Shown here in pieces: positions 9,798 through 18,273 of a stretch of DNA of 64,000 nucleotides. Where the stretch lies: contig NZ_CP087184.1 of NCBI RefSeq assembly GCF_024749045.1, positions 930,001-994,000 on the forward strand. Reading direction: 5' to 3'. The number at the start of each line of letters is the position of its first letter. The first letter of the stretch is position 1. The stretch is from Pseudomonas sp. B21-028. Lineage in GTDB: Bacteria > Pseudomonadota > Gammaproteobacteria > Pseudomonadales > Pseudomonadaceae. Made by a program: the position numbers and the translations under genes. Below the pieces are notes generated by a model. The model searched no databases. It was not told the origin of the DNA and saw only the letters and a list, made by a program, of their open reading frames with translations.

Positions 9798-12113
9798 TCA
9801 GAAATGGAAGTTGGTGCTCAACAGCGCCGTACGCCCCGCCGCCTGGTTGGCGAAGTGACTTCCGAGTGCCTTGTCGTAGTAGGTTTCGTCGGTCAGGTTC
9901 TGTACGTTGAGTTGCAGGTCCAGGTGCTTGCTGACCTTGTAGGCGGCCATGGCGTCGTAGCGCACGTAGGAGTCGACCATGGTGGTGTTGGCCACGTTGC
10001 CGAAGACATCGTCGACATAGAAGGCGCCGCCGCCGATGCTCAGCTTCGAAGTGATCGCGTAGGTGGTCCAGACACTGGCGCTGTTCTTCGGCGTGTTCGG
10101 CAACTGATTGCCGTTGGTGACGCTCAACGGGCCGCCGTCGACCTGTTCGCTGTCCAGGTAGCTGTAGCCGGCGAACACTTGCCATTTGTCGGTGATCTTG
10201 CCGCTGGCCGACAGTTCGAGGCCGTCGACACGGGTCTTGCCGGCGTTCTCATAAGTGGTGGTATCGACCTGGACCCGGGCGTTCTCCTTCTCGGTGCGGA
10301 AGACCGCGGCGGTCAGCGAGAGACGACTGCCCAGCAGGTCCCATTTGGTGCCGATTTCGTAGTTCTTGGTGGTTTCCGGCTCCATGTCGCTTGCCAGCAG
10401 ATTGCCGTTGCGGTCGGGCGTGCCGCCCAGCGGATTGCCCTCCTGGCCTTCCCCGACCATGTTGCCTGGCGGTGTGGCCGAGGTGGCGTAGGAGGCGTAG
10501 ATGCTGCCGTTGTCAGCGGGTTTCCAGACCAGGCCCAACTGGCCGGTGACGAATTCGCTGACATCGTCGCCCTTGGACGTGGTGGTGCCGGCGGCGTTGT
10601 AGGTCTTGTACTTCGTGTCGAAATGGTCGTAGCGCAAGCCCATGTTCACCAGCCACTGCGGCGACAGCTCCAGGGTATCGAACGCATAGAGCGCACGGGT
10701 GACGCTGGTGGTTTCGGTGCCGGCGTAGTTGCGTGCGATGGTGCCGTTCCACGGATCGTTCGGGTTCGGGTTGGACAACGAGGTGCAGTTGAAGCCACTG
10801 GACGAACCGATCATTGACGGGGTGCAGTTGGTGTTCGCGGCGGCGGTGCCCGGTACGGTGTCGGTGTTGACGGCGTAGGAGGATTTTTCGCCTTTCTCGC
10901 GGCTCAGCTCGATGCCGGTGGAGAAGCTGTTCTTGAACCCGGCCACATAGAAATCACCAAACAGGTCGGTCTGGTTGGTGGTGGTGTCGACGTTGCTGAC
11001 ACGGGTATTGACCCGACGCCAGACCGTCCCGTTGTTGACGTTACCCTTGCTGTCGTCGGGCTGGGTCAGGATGTAGTCCTGCATGCTGGAGCCATGGCGC
11101 AGGGTGTTCTTGACGGTCAGGGCATCGTTCAGGTCGTGCTCGATGGCGAAGGTCGCGGTGTCGACGCGGGTCTTGCGGAAGTCGCGGTCCAGGCCATAGA
11201 AGTTGCTGCTGTCGCCGCCGTCGTTGGGCTTGTCCGGGTTGGACTTGGTGCGGTCGGCCGTTTTCCCTGAGGCCGGCATGCTGTAAGGGATGCCCGAGTC
11301 TGGCAGGTCGTTGCTTTCCAGATGGTAGTAGTCGAGGTTGACCCGGGTGTCCGTGCCGAGGCCGAACGCCAGCGATGGTGCGATGCCCCAGCGGTCGTAG
11401 TTGACCTTGTCGCGCCCGGCGACGTTGCTTTCGTGGCTCATCAGGTTGAGACGGCCGGCGGCGCTGTCGCTGAACTGATAGTTGCCATCCAGGGTGTAGC
11501 GCTGGGTCTGGTCCGTTCCCCAGGTGAAGCCACCGTCGAAGGAGTCGCCCAGGTGCGCCTTCTTGCTCACCAGGTTGATAGTGCCGCCGGCCGCGCCCCG
11601 ACCACCGATGGCGGAGTTCGGGCCTTTGCTGACTTCAATGGATTCCACGGCGAAGATTTCGCGGCTTTGCGAACCCGTGTCGCGCACGCCATCCAGGTAG
11701 GTGTCGCCCTGGGCATCGAAACCGCGGATGAAGGGGCGGTCACCTTGGGGATTGCCGCCTTCGCCAGCGCCGAAGGTGATGCCCGGCACGGTGCGCAGGG
11801 CATCCTGCATATTGAGCGCGCCGGTGTCCTTGAGCACTTGCTGGGGAATGACGGTCACCGAGCGTGGGGTGTCGACCAGCGGTGCGGTGTATTTCGGGGA
11901 AGAGGCTTTTTCGACCTGATACGACGTCGTGTCCTGGGCTTCGCCGGTGATGCTGGTGGCATCCAGCGCAATGGCCTCGCGCGGGGATTTTTCATCGGTA
12001 TTCTCCGCCGCCTGGGCCAACTGGGCCGCGGACGTCGCACTCAGCGCGACACCAATGGCAGACGCCAGCAAACGGGGTGATTGGACCGGTAATTGTAATG
12101 ATTGACGCGACAT
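9798..12113 (-). CDS. piuA: TonB-dependent siderophore receptor (PiuA-like)
   Basis: Outer-membrane receptor for catechol-type iron-siderophore complexes, 771 aa from the chosen ATG at 12113. The frame is open further upstream, but this start is followed at once by a signal peptide (about residues 1-35, ending SAAQLAQAAE). The plug domain carries KYTAPLVDTPRSVTVIP, MQDALRTVPGITFGAGEG, RGFDAQGDTYLDGVRD and IEVSKGPNSAIGGRGAAGG; the C-terminus ends in a beta-barrel strand with terminal Phe (TALLSTNFHF), as outer-membrane proteins require. It is divergent from piuC across a 209-bp region holding Fur-box-like sites. In P. aeruginosa the homologue takes up siderophore-drug conjugates such as cefiderocol. 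The family is certain; ortholog assignment is by gene context. Confidence 0.92.
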   Translation of the reverse strand: MSRQSLQLPVQSPRLLASAIGVALSATSAAQLAQAAENTDEKSPREAIALDATSITGEAQDTTSYQVEKASSPKYTAPLVDTPRSVTVIPQQVLKDTGALNMQDALRTVPGITFGAGEGGNPQGDRPFIRGFDAQGDTYLDGVRDTGSQSREIFAVESIEVSKGPNSAIGGRGAAGGTINLVSKKAHLGDSFDGGFTWGTDQTQRYTLDGNYQFSDSAAGRLNLMSHESNVAGRDKVNYDRWGIAPSLAFGLGTDTRVNLDYYHLESNDLPDSGIPYSMPASGKTADRTKSNPDKPNDGGDSSNFYGLDRDFRKTRVDTATFAIEHDLNDALTVKNTLRHGSSMQDYILTQPDDSKGNVNNGTVWRRVNTRVSNVDTTTNQTDLFGDFYVAGFKNSFSTGIELSREKGEKSSYAVNTDTVPGTAAANTNCTPSMIGSSSGFNCTSLSNPNPNDPWNGTIARNYAGTETTSVTRALYAFDTLELSPQWLVNMGLRYDHFDTKYKTYNAAGTTTSKGDDVSEFVTGQLGLVWKPADNGSIYASYATSATPPGNMVGEGQEGNPLGGTPDRNGNLLASDMEPETTKNYEIGTKWDLLGSRLSLTAAVFRTEKENARVQVDTTTYENAGKTRVDGLELSASGKITDKWQVFAGYSYLDSEQVDGGPLSVTNGNQLPNTPKNSASVWTTYAITSKLSIGGGAFYVDDVFGNVANTTMVDSYVRYDAMAAYKVSKHLDLQLNVQNLTDETYYDKALGSHFANQAAGRTALLSTNFHF

Positions 12114-12192
12114 GAAGGTTGCCTTCCCCAAGGTTTCGAGGCCGCGGAATATAGGGTAAACGTGTATCTGTATCAATTGCGAAATATTGCTA

Positions 12193-12211
12193 TTTGATAT
12201 GAATTTACATT
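12193..12211. promoter_or_regulatory. Weak Fur-box-like site upstream of piuA
   Basis: AATGTAAATTCATATCAAA on the minus strand matches about 12 of 19 positions of a common Pseudomonas Fur-box form (AATGAGAATCATTATCATT). It lies about 80 bp upstream of the piuA ATG in an AT-rich stretch that probably includes the promoter. Weak by itself; supported by the iron-uptake function. Confidence 0.45.
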
Positions 12212-12271
12212 CTTTACAATTCCCCTTACCCCTTTGGCTTCCGTGACACACAGCAGGGGTTGTGCACAGGC

Positions 12272-12290
12272 AATAAGAATCACTACCATT
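12272..12290. promoter_or_regulatory. Fur box upstream of piuC
   Basis: AATAAGAATCACTACCATT matches about 16 of 19 positions of the Fur-box form AATGAGAATCATTATCATT. It lies 33 bp before the piuC ATG, where bound Fur would block transcription. It predicts iron repression of piuC and the Sel1 gene. Confidence 0.7.
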
Positions 12291-12322
12291 GGCGCCCCGT
12301 ATTTATCCACAGGCTAGATCCC

Positions 12323-13003
12323 ATGTTGCTGCACATCCCCGGTGTGTTTTCTCCTGAAGAAGTGCAGCGCATCCGCGAGGCGCTGGAACAGGCCGAATGG
12401 GCGGACGGGAAGATCACCGCCGGTTATCAGTCGGCCAGGGCCAAGCACAACCTGCAATTGCCCGAGGGCCATCCCCTGGCCAAGGAGATCGGCGCCGCGA
12501 TGCTCGATCGGCTGTGGAGCAACCCGTTGTTCATGTCCGCCGCGATACCGCACAAGGTCTTTGCGCCGCTGTTGAACTGCTACACCGGCGGCGGCAGTTT
12601 TGACTTCCACATCGATAACGCCGTGCGCCAACCCAAGGGCAGCGCCGAACGGGTGCGCACCGATCTGTCGGCCACCCTGTTCTTCAGCGATCCCCGGGAC
12701 TATGACGGCGGCGAGCTGGAAATCCAGGACACCTACGGCACCCAACGGGTCAAGCTACCGGCCGGGGACATGGTGTTGTATCCGGGCACCAGTCTGCACA
12801 AGGTCAACCCGGTGACCCGTGGTGCTCGCTATGCGTCGTTTTTCTGGGTCCAGAGCCTGGTGCGCGAAGACAGCCAGCGCGCATTGCTGTTCGAGATGGA
12901 CGGGGCGATCCAGGCGTTGACCCGCGACGTGCCGGATCACCCTTCGTTGATTCGCCTGACCGGTACCTACCACAACCTGCTGCGCCGCTGGGTCGAGGTG
13001 TAG
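12323..13003 (+). CDS. piuC: Fe(II)/2-oxoglutarate-dependent dioxygenase (PiuC/YbiX family)
   Basis: Cytoplasmic dioxygenase of 226 aa; members of this family are always found beside TonB receptors and affect iron-siderophore use, but their substrate is unknown. The chosen ATG starts [14 protein letters not shown], the conserved N-terminus; a longer open frame upstream has no conservation I recognise and would overlap the Fur box. Iron ligands are visible as H96 and D98 ([10 protein letters not shown]) and H159 (GTSLHKVNP), with the 2-oxoglutarate-binding Arg at 169 (TRGARYAS). The following Sel1 gene starts directly after its TAG, so the two are co-transcribed. Confidence 0.93.
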   Translation: MLLHIPGVFSPEEVQRIREALEQAEWADGKITAGYQSARAKHNLQLPEGHPLAKEIGAAMLDRLWSNPLFMSAAIPHKVFAPLLNCYTGGGSFDFHIDNAVRQPKGSAERVRTDLSATLFFSDPRDYDGGELEIQDTYGTQRVKLPAGDMVLYPGTSLHKVNPVTRGARYASFFWVQSLVREDSQRALLFEMDGAIQALTRDVPDHPSLIRLTGTYHNLLRRWVEV

Positions 13004-13765
13004 ATGGCGGATTTTCGTCTGCGCCGCGAGGAGGTGCTCGATGGCGAACGTCTCAAGGCCATGCTTGACGAAAGCCCGGCGCGGGCGGCCCAGGCGATTC
13101 TGCTCGCAGCGGGCGAAGGCATGCTCGACGCCCAGGCGTTGCTGGGTCAGATCCTGCTCGACGGCCGGGGCATCGCCCGTGATCCGGTCCTGGCGGTACG
13201 TTGGTTCGGTATTGCCGCGCGGCGAGGGCATCCGATGGCGCGCAACATGCTGGGGCGTTGTCATGAACACGGTTGGGGTTGTGTCGCCGATGCCAGCGTC
13301 GCCGCCGGGCATTACCGCCTGGCCGCCGAAGCGGGGTTGGACTGGGGGATGTACAACTACGCCAATCTGCTGGCGACCGGGCGCGGTGTGGCCGAAGACC
13401 AGGCGCAGGCCTTGAGTCTCTATCGTCGCGCCGCCGAGTCAGGCCACGCAAAGTCGATGAATCTGCTGGGGCGCTACCTGGAGGACGGACGCTGCTGTCC
13501 GGCGGATCCGCTGGCCGCGGCTCAGTGGTATCGACGCTCGGCCGAAGGTGGCGATTTTCGGGGGCAGTTCAGTCATGCGGCGGTGTTGGCGGGGAAGGGG
13601 CTCATTGACGAGGCCCTGGGCTGGTTGCGCAAGGCGCTGGCTACCGGGAACGTGAATTTCCTGCGTGTGAGCAGTGAATCGTTATCGGGTGCCTCTCACC
13701 CTGAGATTCGCGCCATGGCACATGGTTACCACCAGCGTTTTCTGCAATTGACCCAGTTGCAGTAG
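13004..13765 (+). CDS. Sel1-repeat (SLR/TPR-like) protein next to piuC
   Basis: 253 aa, no signal peptide, probably cytoplasmic. At least four Sel1-like repeats are visible, for example ALLGQILLDGRGIARDPVLA, YANLLATGRGVAEDQAQALS and LLGRYLEDGRCCPADPLAAA, each about 36 residues with the ALxLGxxxxxGxGVxxDxxxA pattern. Such repeats form helical solenoids for protein-protein contacts. The ATG touches the piuC stop with no gap, so expression should be coupled to piuC and iron status. It matches P. aeruginosa PA4516 by position. Specific role unknown. Confidence 0.85.
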   Translation: MADFRLRREEVLDGERLKAMLDESPARAAQAILLAAGEGMLDAQALLGQILLDGRGIARDPVLAVRWFGIAARRGHPMARNMLGRCHEHGWGCVADASVAAGHYRLAAEAGLDWGMYNYANLLATGRGVAEDQAQALSLYRRAAESGHAKSMNLLGRYLEDGRCCPADPLAAAQWYRRSAEGGDFRGQFSHAAVLAGKGLIDEALGWLRKALATGNVNFLRVSSESLSGASHPEIRAMAHGYHQRFLQLTQLQ

Positions 13766-13794
13766 CGAGCGGGATGATTCGAGACCTGGCCGCG

Positions 13795-13829
13795 CAAAAA
13801 AAAGGTCCATGATGTCATGGACCTTTCTA
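13795..13829. terminator. Bidirectional terminator between the piuC operon and speC
   Basis: AGGTCCATGA and its complement form a 10-bp stem with a two-base loop (13803-13824), flanked by a run of A on the left and TTT on the right. The genes converge here, so one hairpin serves both strands. Confidence 0.85.
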
Positions 13830-13842
13830 TCGACAGGGTGCT

Positions 13843-15006
13843 TTACACGTAGAACGACTTCAGCGGCGGAAAGCCATTGAATTCCACGGCGCTGTAGCTG
13901 GTGGTGTAGGCACCGGTCGAGAGCCAGTACAGGCGATCACCGATGGCCAGGTTCAGTGGCAGGCCGTACTTGTAGTTCTCGTACATGATGTCGGCGCTGT
14001 CGCAGGTCGGCCCGGCGATGACCACTTCTTCCATCTCGCCTTTTTTCTCGGTCCAGATCGGGAACTTGATGGCTTCGTCCATGGTTTCGATCAGGCCGGA
14101 GAACTTGCCCACGTCGGTGTAGACCCAACGCTCGACGGCGGTACGGGATTTACGGGCGACCAGCACCACTTCGCTGACCAGGATACCGGCGTTGGCAATC
14201 AGCGAACGGCCCGGCTCGAGGATGATTTCCGGCAGGTCGTCGCCGAAGTCTTCCTTGAGGAAACGGATGATTTCCTCGGCGTAGGTTTCCAGGCTGTTGG
14301 TGCGGGTGATGTAGTTGGCCGGGAAGCCACCGCCCATGTTGATCAGTTTCAGCTCGATGCCGTCTTCTTCCTTGAGACGCTCGAAGATCACCTTGACCTT
14401 GGCGATGGCGGCGTCCCAGACGCTGATGTCGCGCTGTTGCGAGCCGACGTGGAACGAGATGCCGTACGGCACCAGGCCCAGGTCACGGGCCAGGATCAGC
14501 AGGTCCATGGCCATGTCGGTCTGGCAGCCGAACTTGCGCGACAGGGGCCAGTCGGCGGTGGTCGAGCCTTCGGTCAGGATGCGCACATAGACTTTCGAGC
14601 CCGGCGCGGCCTTGGCGATGTTGCGCAGGTCGGCTTCGGAGTCGGTGGCATACAGGCGCACGCCCTTCTCGTAGAAGTAGCGGATGTCCCGGGATTTCTT
14701 GATGGTGTTGCCGTAGCTGATCTGGTCTGGCGTTACGCCACGGCTCATGACCTTGTCCAGCTCATAGATCGAGGCGATGTCGAAGTTCGAGCCTTTTTCC
14801 TTGAGCAGGTCGATGATTTCCACCGCCGGGTTGGCCTTGACGGCGTAGTAGACCTTGGCGAATTCGAAACCGGCGCGCAGGTCGTCATAGGCCTGAGAGA
14901 TCATCGCGGTGTCGATCACCACGAACGGGGTTTCCTGCTTGTCGGCGAACGCCTTCATTTTCTGAAAGGTTTCGCGCGCGAAATAATCTTCGACCTGGAT
15001 CGACAT
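13843..15006 (-). CDS. speC: Ornithine decarboxylase (PLP, fold type III)
   Basis: Converts ornithine to putrescine, the entry step of polyamine synthesis. The 387 aa and the sequence place it in the eukaryotic-like alanine-racemase-fold group, not with the large E. coli SpeC. The PLP lysine is K57 in YYAVKANP; a glycine-rich PLP-phosphate motif (INMGGGFPANY) and the catalytic Cys motif AGPTCDSADIMYE are present, as is PGRSLIANAGILVSEV. Some members of this group also decarboxylate lysine. The ATG has a good ribosome site (AGGAGTCCC). It stands alone, downstream of an approximately 210-base leader with a terminator-like hairpin, and ends at a shared bidirectional terminator. Confidence 0.95.
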   Translation of the reverse strand: MSIQVEDYFARETFQKMKAFADKQETPFVVIDTAMISQAYDDLRAGFEFAKVYYAVKANPAVEIIDLLKEKGSNFDIASIYELDKVMSRGVTPDQISYGNTIKKSRDIRYFYEKGVRLYATDSEADLRNIAKAAPGSKVYVRILTEGSTTADWPLSRKFGCQTDMAMDLLILARDLGLVPYGISFHVGSQQRDISVWDAAIAKVKVIFERLKEEDGIELKLINMGGGFPANYITRTNSLETYAEEIIRFLKEDFGDDLPEIILEPGRSLIANAGILVSEVVLVARKSRTAVERWVYTDVGKFSGLIETMDEAIKFPIWTEKKGEMEEVVIAGPTCDSADIMYENYKYGLPLNLAIGDRLYWLSTGAYTTSYSAVEFNGFPPLKSFYV

Positions 15007-15126
15007 ACGTTGGGACTCCTACTGGCAAACATCAGGATCAATGGGTTTGAGGGCAAGCTGCCCCCGTGAACGTCCTCCGTATCCCCACTTTGGTTCGCCT
15101 ACTTCCCAAGGCATGTCGCCGAAAGC

Positions 15127-15161
15127 AAAAAGGCCATGGGCTGCGTGGTGCCCTTGGCCTT
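15127..15161 (-). terminator. Terminator-like hairpin inside the speC leader
   Basis: Read on the minus strand, AAGGCCAAGGGC pairs with GCCCATGGCCTT (15150-15161 with 15130-15141, one mismatch, eight-base loop) and is followed by five T (15127-15131). It lies about 55 bases after the predicted transcription start and about 120 bases before the speC ATG, the position expected of an attenuator, or of the end of a short separate RNA. Confidence 0.6.
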
Positions 15162-15222
15162 GCTGTCTCGTCGTCAGTACTTGAGCCGGATGGATCGTTT
15201 CCAGCATGGACGTTCGGCGCGA

Positions 15223-15251
15223 ACTTTAGGGCGTGAGGGGCCTGAGATCAA
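15223..15251 (-). promoter_or_regulatory. Probable sigma-70 promoter of speC
   Basis: On the minus strand TTGATC (15246-15251) and TAAAGT (15223-15228) are separated by 17 bases. Transcription from here would give an approximately 210-base leader before speC. Identified by eye only. Confidence 0.55.
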
Positions 15252-15389
15252 CTAAAAATGTCGCGTTTTTGCACACATCCGTCGTGCGGCCCGCGACAGC
15301 TCTTGATGTAACCGACCTGTGTGACGGATTGATGTTCCCTTGGATCGGCTGCATGTGGACCTGACTGGGTTCAACAGGCATACAAACCC

Positions 15390-15522
15390 CCTGTGGCGAG
15401 GGGATTCATCCCCGCTGGGCTGCGAGGCAGCCCCGGAAGAGGCTCATCGGTGCGTCAGAACATTCGAGACCTTGTTTTTGGGGCCGCTTCGCGACCCAGC
15501 GGGGATGAATCCCCTCGCCACA
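15390..15522. repeat. Type-2 palindromic element (CTGTGGCGAGGGGATTTATC family), copy 1
   Basis: Imperfect inverted repeat of about 133 bp: CTGTGGCGAGGGGATTCATC followed by CCCGCTGGGCTGCGAGGCAG, a spacer of about 45 bases, then the reverse complement of the arms. It lies between the speC promoter and the opuCD-A end. Three more full copies and two short single hairpins of the family are in this window. Confidence 0.9.
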
Positions 15523-15537
15523 AGGGAATCTATTACC

Positions 15538-16695
15538 TCAGGCCTGCGCGGTTTCGGCCGGCGAAACAATGCTGGTCTTGCCGCCACGGGAGCGTCCGGA
15601 ACTCAGGTACTCGGCGATGGACTCCTGGGTCACCTCGCCGAGGAAGACCCGTTCGGCATCCATCACCGGCAGCCACGAGCGATTGAACTCGTACATGCGC
15701 GACAGCAGGATCCGCAAATGCTCGTCATAGGCGGCCGTGGCGTTGAATTCCCGCAGGAATTGCCCGCAGGTGCCGGTCTGGCGGTGCAGGTCGCGCCGGC
15801 GCACATAGCCCAGGGCCTTGTTCTCGGCGCAGGTGACCACCACGTAGCGACGGTCATGCTCGTCCATCAATTCCAGTGCCTCGGCCACCGGGGTTTCCGG
15901 GCTGACCGAGGGCGCGTTGTCGGCCGCGTCCTCGGCCTTGACCAGCAGCAGGCGCTTGAGCGTGCTGTCCTGGCCGACGAAATTGCTGACGAACTCGTCG
16001 GCCGGGTGCGCCAGCAGGGTGTCCGGGTGGTCGCACTGGACCAGCTTGCCGGCGCGGAAGATCGCAATCCTGTCCCCCAGCTTGATGGCTTCGTCGATGT
16101 CGTGGCTGACCATGATCACGGTCTTGTTCAGTGCCCGCTGCATGTCGAAGAACTCGTTCTGGATCATCTCGCGGTTGATCGGGTCCACCGCACCGAAGGG
16201 TTCGTCCATCAGCAGCAGCGGTGCATCGGCCGCCAGGGCGCGGATCACGCCGATCCGTTGCTGCTGGCCGCCCGACAGTTCACGGGGGTAGCGATGCAGG
16301 TACTGTTTGGGTTCGAGCTTGATCATGCTCATTAGCTCGCGGGCGCGGTCGTGGCATTTCTGCTTGTCCCAGCCGAGCAGCTTCGGCACCACCACGATGT
16401 TCTCCTCGATCGTCATGTTTGGGAACAGGCCGATCTGCTGGATCACGTAGCCAATGTTGCGGCGCAGGGTCACTTCGTCGAGGCCGGTGGTGTCTTCGCC
16501 ATTGATCAGGATCTTGCCCGAGGTGGGCTTGATCAGCCGATTGATCATCTTCAACGTGGTGCTCTTGCCACAGCCCGACGGCCCGAGGAATACGCAGATC
16601 TCGCCTTCGTTGACGGTCAGGTTCACCGCGTCCACGGCTTTCACATCCTTGCCGTTGCTCTGGAAGATTTTGCTGAGGTTTTGAAGTTCGATCAT
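15538..16695 (-). CDS. opuCA: Glycine betaine/choline/carnitine ABC transporter, ATP-binding protein with CBS domains
   Basis: ATPase subunit driving import of quaternary ammonium osmoprotectants; 385 aa from the ATG at 16695, whose first bases overlap the opuCB stop (ATGA). Walker A GPSGCGKST (residues 38-46), signature ELSGGQQQRIGVIRAL, Walker B LLLMDEPFGAVDP and the switch His in MVSHDIDEAI are all present. Two C-terminal CBS domains (about 245-365) probably sense ionic strength or nucleotide, as in OpuA/OpuC. It is last of a four-gene minus-strand operon in the order binding-permease-permease-ATPase typical of OpuC; in P. aeruginosa the set is PA3888-PA3891 as I recall. Confidence 0.9.
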   Translation of the reverse strand: MIELQNLSKIFQSNGKDVKAVDAVNLTVNEGEICVFLGPSGCGKSTTLKMINRLIKPTSGKILINGEDTTGLDEVTLRRNIGYVIQQIGLFPNMTIEENIVVVPKLLGWDKQKCHDRARELMSMIKLEPKQYLHRYPRELSGGQQQRIGVIRALAADAPLLLMDEPFGAVDPINREMIQNEFFDMQRALNKTVIMVSHDIDEAIKLGDRIAIFRAGKLVQCDHPDTLLAHPADEFVSNFVGQDSTLKRLLLVKAEDAADNAPSVSPETPVAEALELMDEHDRRYVVVTCAENKALGYVRRRDLHRQTGTCGQFLREFNATAAYDEHLRILLSRMYEFNRSWLPVMDAERVFLGEVTQESIAEYLSSGRSRGGKTSIVSPAETAQA

Positions 16696-17345
16696 TTCAA
16701 TAGCCCTTTTGGGGTCAGCGAGCGTTGCAGCCATTGCAGAAGCAGGTCGGCGAAGATGGCCAGGAGGCTGACCAGCACGGCGCCGACGATCAGCATCGAC
16801 ATGTCGCTGCGGCTGATGGAAGCGAGGATGAGCACGCCCAGACCACCGGCGCCGATGGTGGCGGCGATGGTCATGACGCCGATGTTCATGACCACGGCGG
16901 TGCGCACGCCGGCGAGGATCACCGGCACGGCGATGGGCAGTTCGACCATGCGCAGGCGCTGGCCGAAGGTCATGCCGATGCCGCGGGCGGCTTCCCGGAT
17001 ACCGGGTTCGACGCCGGTGAGAGCCAGGTAGGTGTTGCGCATGATCGGCAGCAGCGAGTACAGGAACACGGCGGTAATCGCCGGCATCGGCCCCAGGCCC
17101 TGGCCGAATTTCGAGTAGAACGGCAATAACAGGCCGAACAGGGCTATCGACGGGATCGTCAGCAGCACTGTCGCGCTGGCCTGCAACGGCCCGGCCAGTG
17201 CCGGGAAGCGGGTCATGAAAATGCCCAGGGGCACGCCGATGAGAATCGCCAGGGTCACGGCGATGCCCACGAGGGTGATGTGCTGCCAGGTCAGGTGCAT
17301 CACCTGCTGCCAGTCGAGATGGGAAAAGGCGTTCAACAGTTCCAT
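16692..17345 (-). CDS. opuCB: Betaine/choline/carnitine ABC transporter permease
   Basis: Inner-membrane permease of 217 aa with about five or six hydrophobic segments and the EAA-loop region PGIREAARGIGMTFGQRLRM that contacts the ATPase. The start at 17345 gives MELLNAFSHLDWQQV; the longer open frame upstream runs into opuCC and is not conserved. Overlaps opuCA by four bases. Paralogue of opuCD, as usual for this system. Which permease is named B or D follows gene order only. Confidence 0.9.
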   Translation of the reverse strand: MELLNAFSHLDWQQVMHLTWQHITLVGIAVTLAILIGVPLGIFMTRFPALAGPLQASATVLLTIPSIALFGLLLPFYSKFGQGLGPMPAITAVFLYSLLPIMRNTYLALTGVEPGIREAARGIGMTFGQRLRMVELPIAVPVILAGVRTAVVMNIGVMTIAATIGAGGLGVLILASISRSDMSMLIVGAVLVSLLAIFADLLLQWLQRSLTPKGLLK

Positions 17346-17355
17346 GGCTTTTTCC

Positions 17356-18249
17356 TCAGTCGATAGGGTGCTGGCGCAGGAAATCGGCGGCCACCACGGA
17401 AGGGCTTTGATGGTCGACGTCCACGCGGGCATTGAGTTGGCGCATGGTTTCGTCGTCGAACAGCTCGGCCAGCGGCTTGAGCTGCGCGGCCAACTGTGGA
17501 TGGGCGTCGAGGAACGCCTGACGCACCACCGGCGCGGCGGTGTAGTCGGGGAAGTAGTGCTTGTCGTCTTCGAGCAATTTCAACTTGAAGGCGTTCAACC
17601 GGCCGTCGGTGGTGTACACCAGCCCGGCGAACACCTGGCCGTTGCGCAGGGCGGTGTAGACCAGGCCGGCGTCCATCTGCCGGATATTCTTGCGGGTCAG
17701 GTTCATGCCGTACTGCTCGACCATGCCCGCCAGACCGTCGGAGCGGTTGGCGAATTCGGTGTCCAGGGCCACCAGGTGGTTCTCGTCCGTTTCGGCCTGC
17801 AGCACGCTGTTCAATTGGCTGATGTTGCGGATCTGCGGGTACTGACGGGCGATTTTCTCCGGCAGGGCCAGGGCGTAGGTGTTGCTGAACTTCGACGGCG
17901 CCAGCCAGACCAGACCCTTTTTCGCGTCGAGGGCTTTCACCCGGGCGTAGGACTGGGCGCTGTCGAGTTTCTCCGTGACATGGTTATAGGCCACCAGGGA
18001 TACGCCGGTGTATTCCCAGAGCAGGTCCAGTTGCCCGGTTTCCTGGGCGCTGCGGGCCAGGTTGCTGCCCAGCCCACCGGTGATCTGCGCGTCGTAGCCT
18101 TTGCTGCGCAGGTATTGCGCGGTGATCTCCGCCAGCAACGTCTGCTCGGTGAAGACCCGGGCACCGAGGCGGATCACAGGTTTTTCCGCCGCTTGGGCGA
18201 ACCCGGCGAACAGCAGCACGCAGCCCAGTATCAAGCTCAACTTCTTCAT
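17356..18249 (-). CDS. opuCC: Betaine/choline/carnitine-binding periplasmic protein
   Basis: OpuAC-type substrate-binding protein of 297 aa. A signal peptide is seen at residues 1-20 (MKKLSLILGCVLLFAGFAQA). It contains LLCG-like LFAGFAQA but no clean lipobox Cys at the cleavage site, so it is probably soluble in the periplasm. Mature regions include RLGARVFTEQTLLAEITAQYL, here split as RLGARVFTEQTLLAE and ITAQYLRSKGYDAQITGG, and DLLWEYTGVSLVAYN, characteristic of this family. Between the two permease genes. Confidence 0.9.
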   Translation of the reverse strand: MKKLSLILGCVLLFAGFAQAAEKPVIRLGARVFTEQTLLAEITAQYLRSKGYDAQITGGLGSNLARSAQETGQLDLLWEYTGVSLVAYNHVTEKLDSAQSYARVKALDAKKGLVWLAPSKFSNTYALALPEKIARQYPQIRNISQLNSVLQAETDENHLVALDTEFANRSDGLAGMVEQYGMNLTRKNIRQMDAGLVYTALRNGQVFAGLVYTTDGRLNAFKLKLLEDDKHYFPDYTAAPVVRQAFLDAHPQLAAQLKPLAELFDDETMRQLNARVDVDHQSPSVVAADFLRQHPID

Positions 18250-18273
18250 GATGATTCCTTTATCCAGCCGGCT

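Noticed and set aside
9544..10185. Alternative-frame ORFs over the piuA 3' end
   Set aside because: Run across the terminator and REPIN and overlap the conserved barrel strands of piuA.
15019..15207. 62-codon leader ORF of speC as an annotated gene
   Set aside because: No ribosome site before the ATG and the frame overlaps the hairpin; kept only as part of the leader finding.
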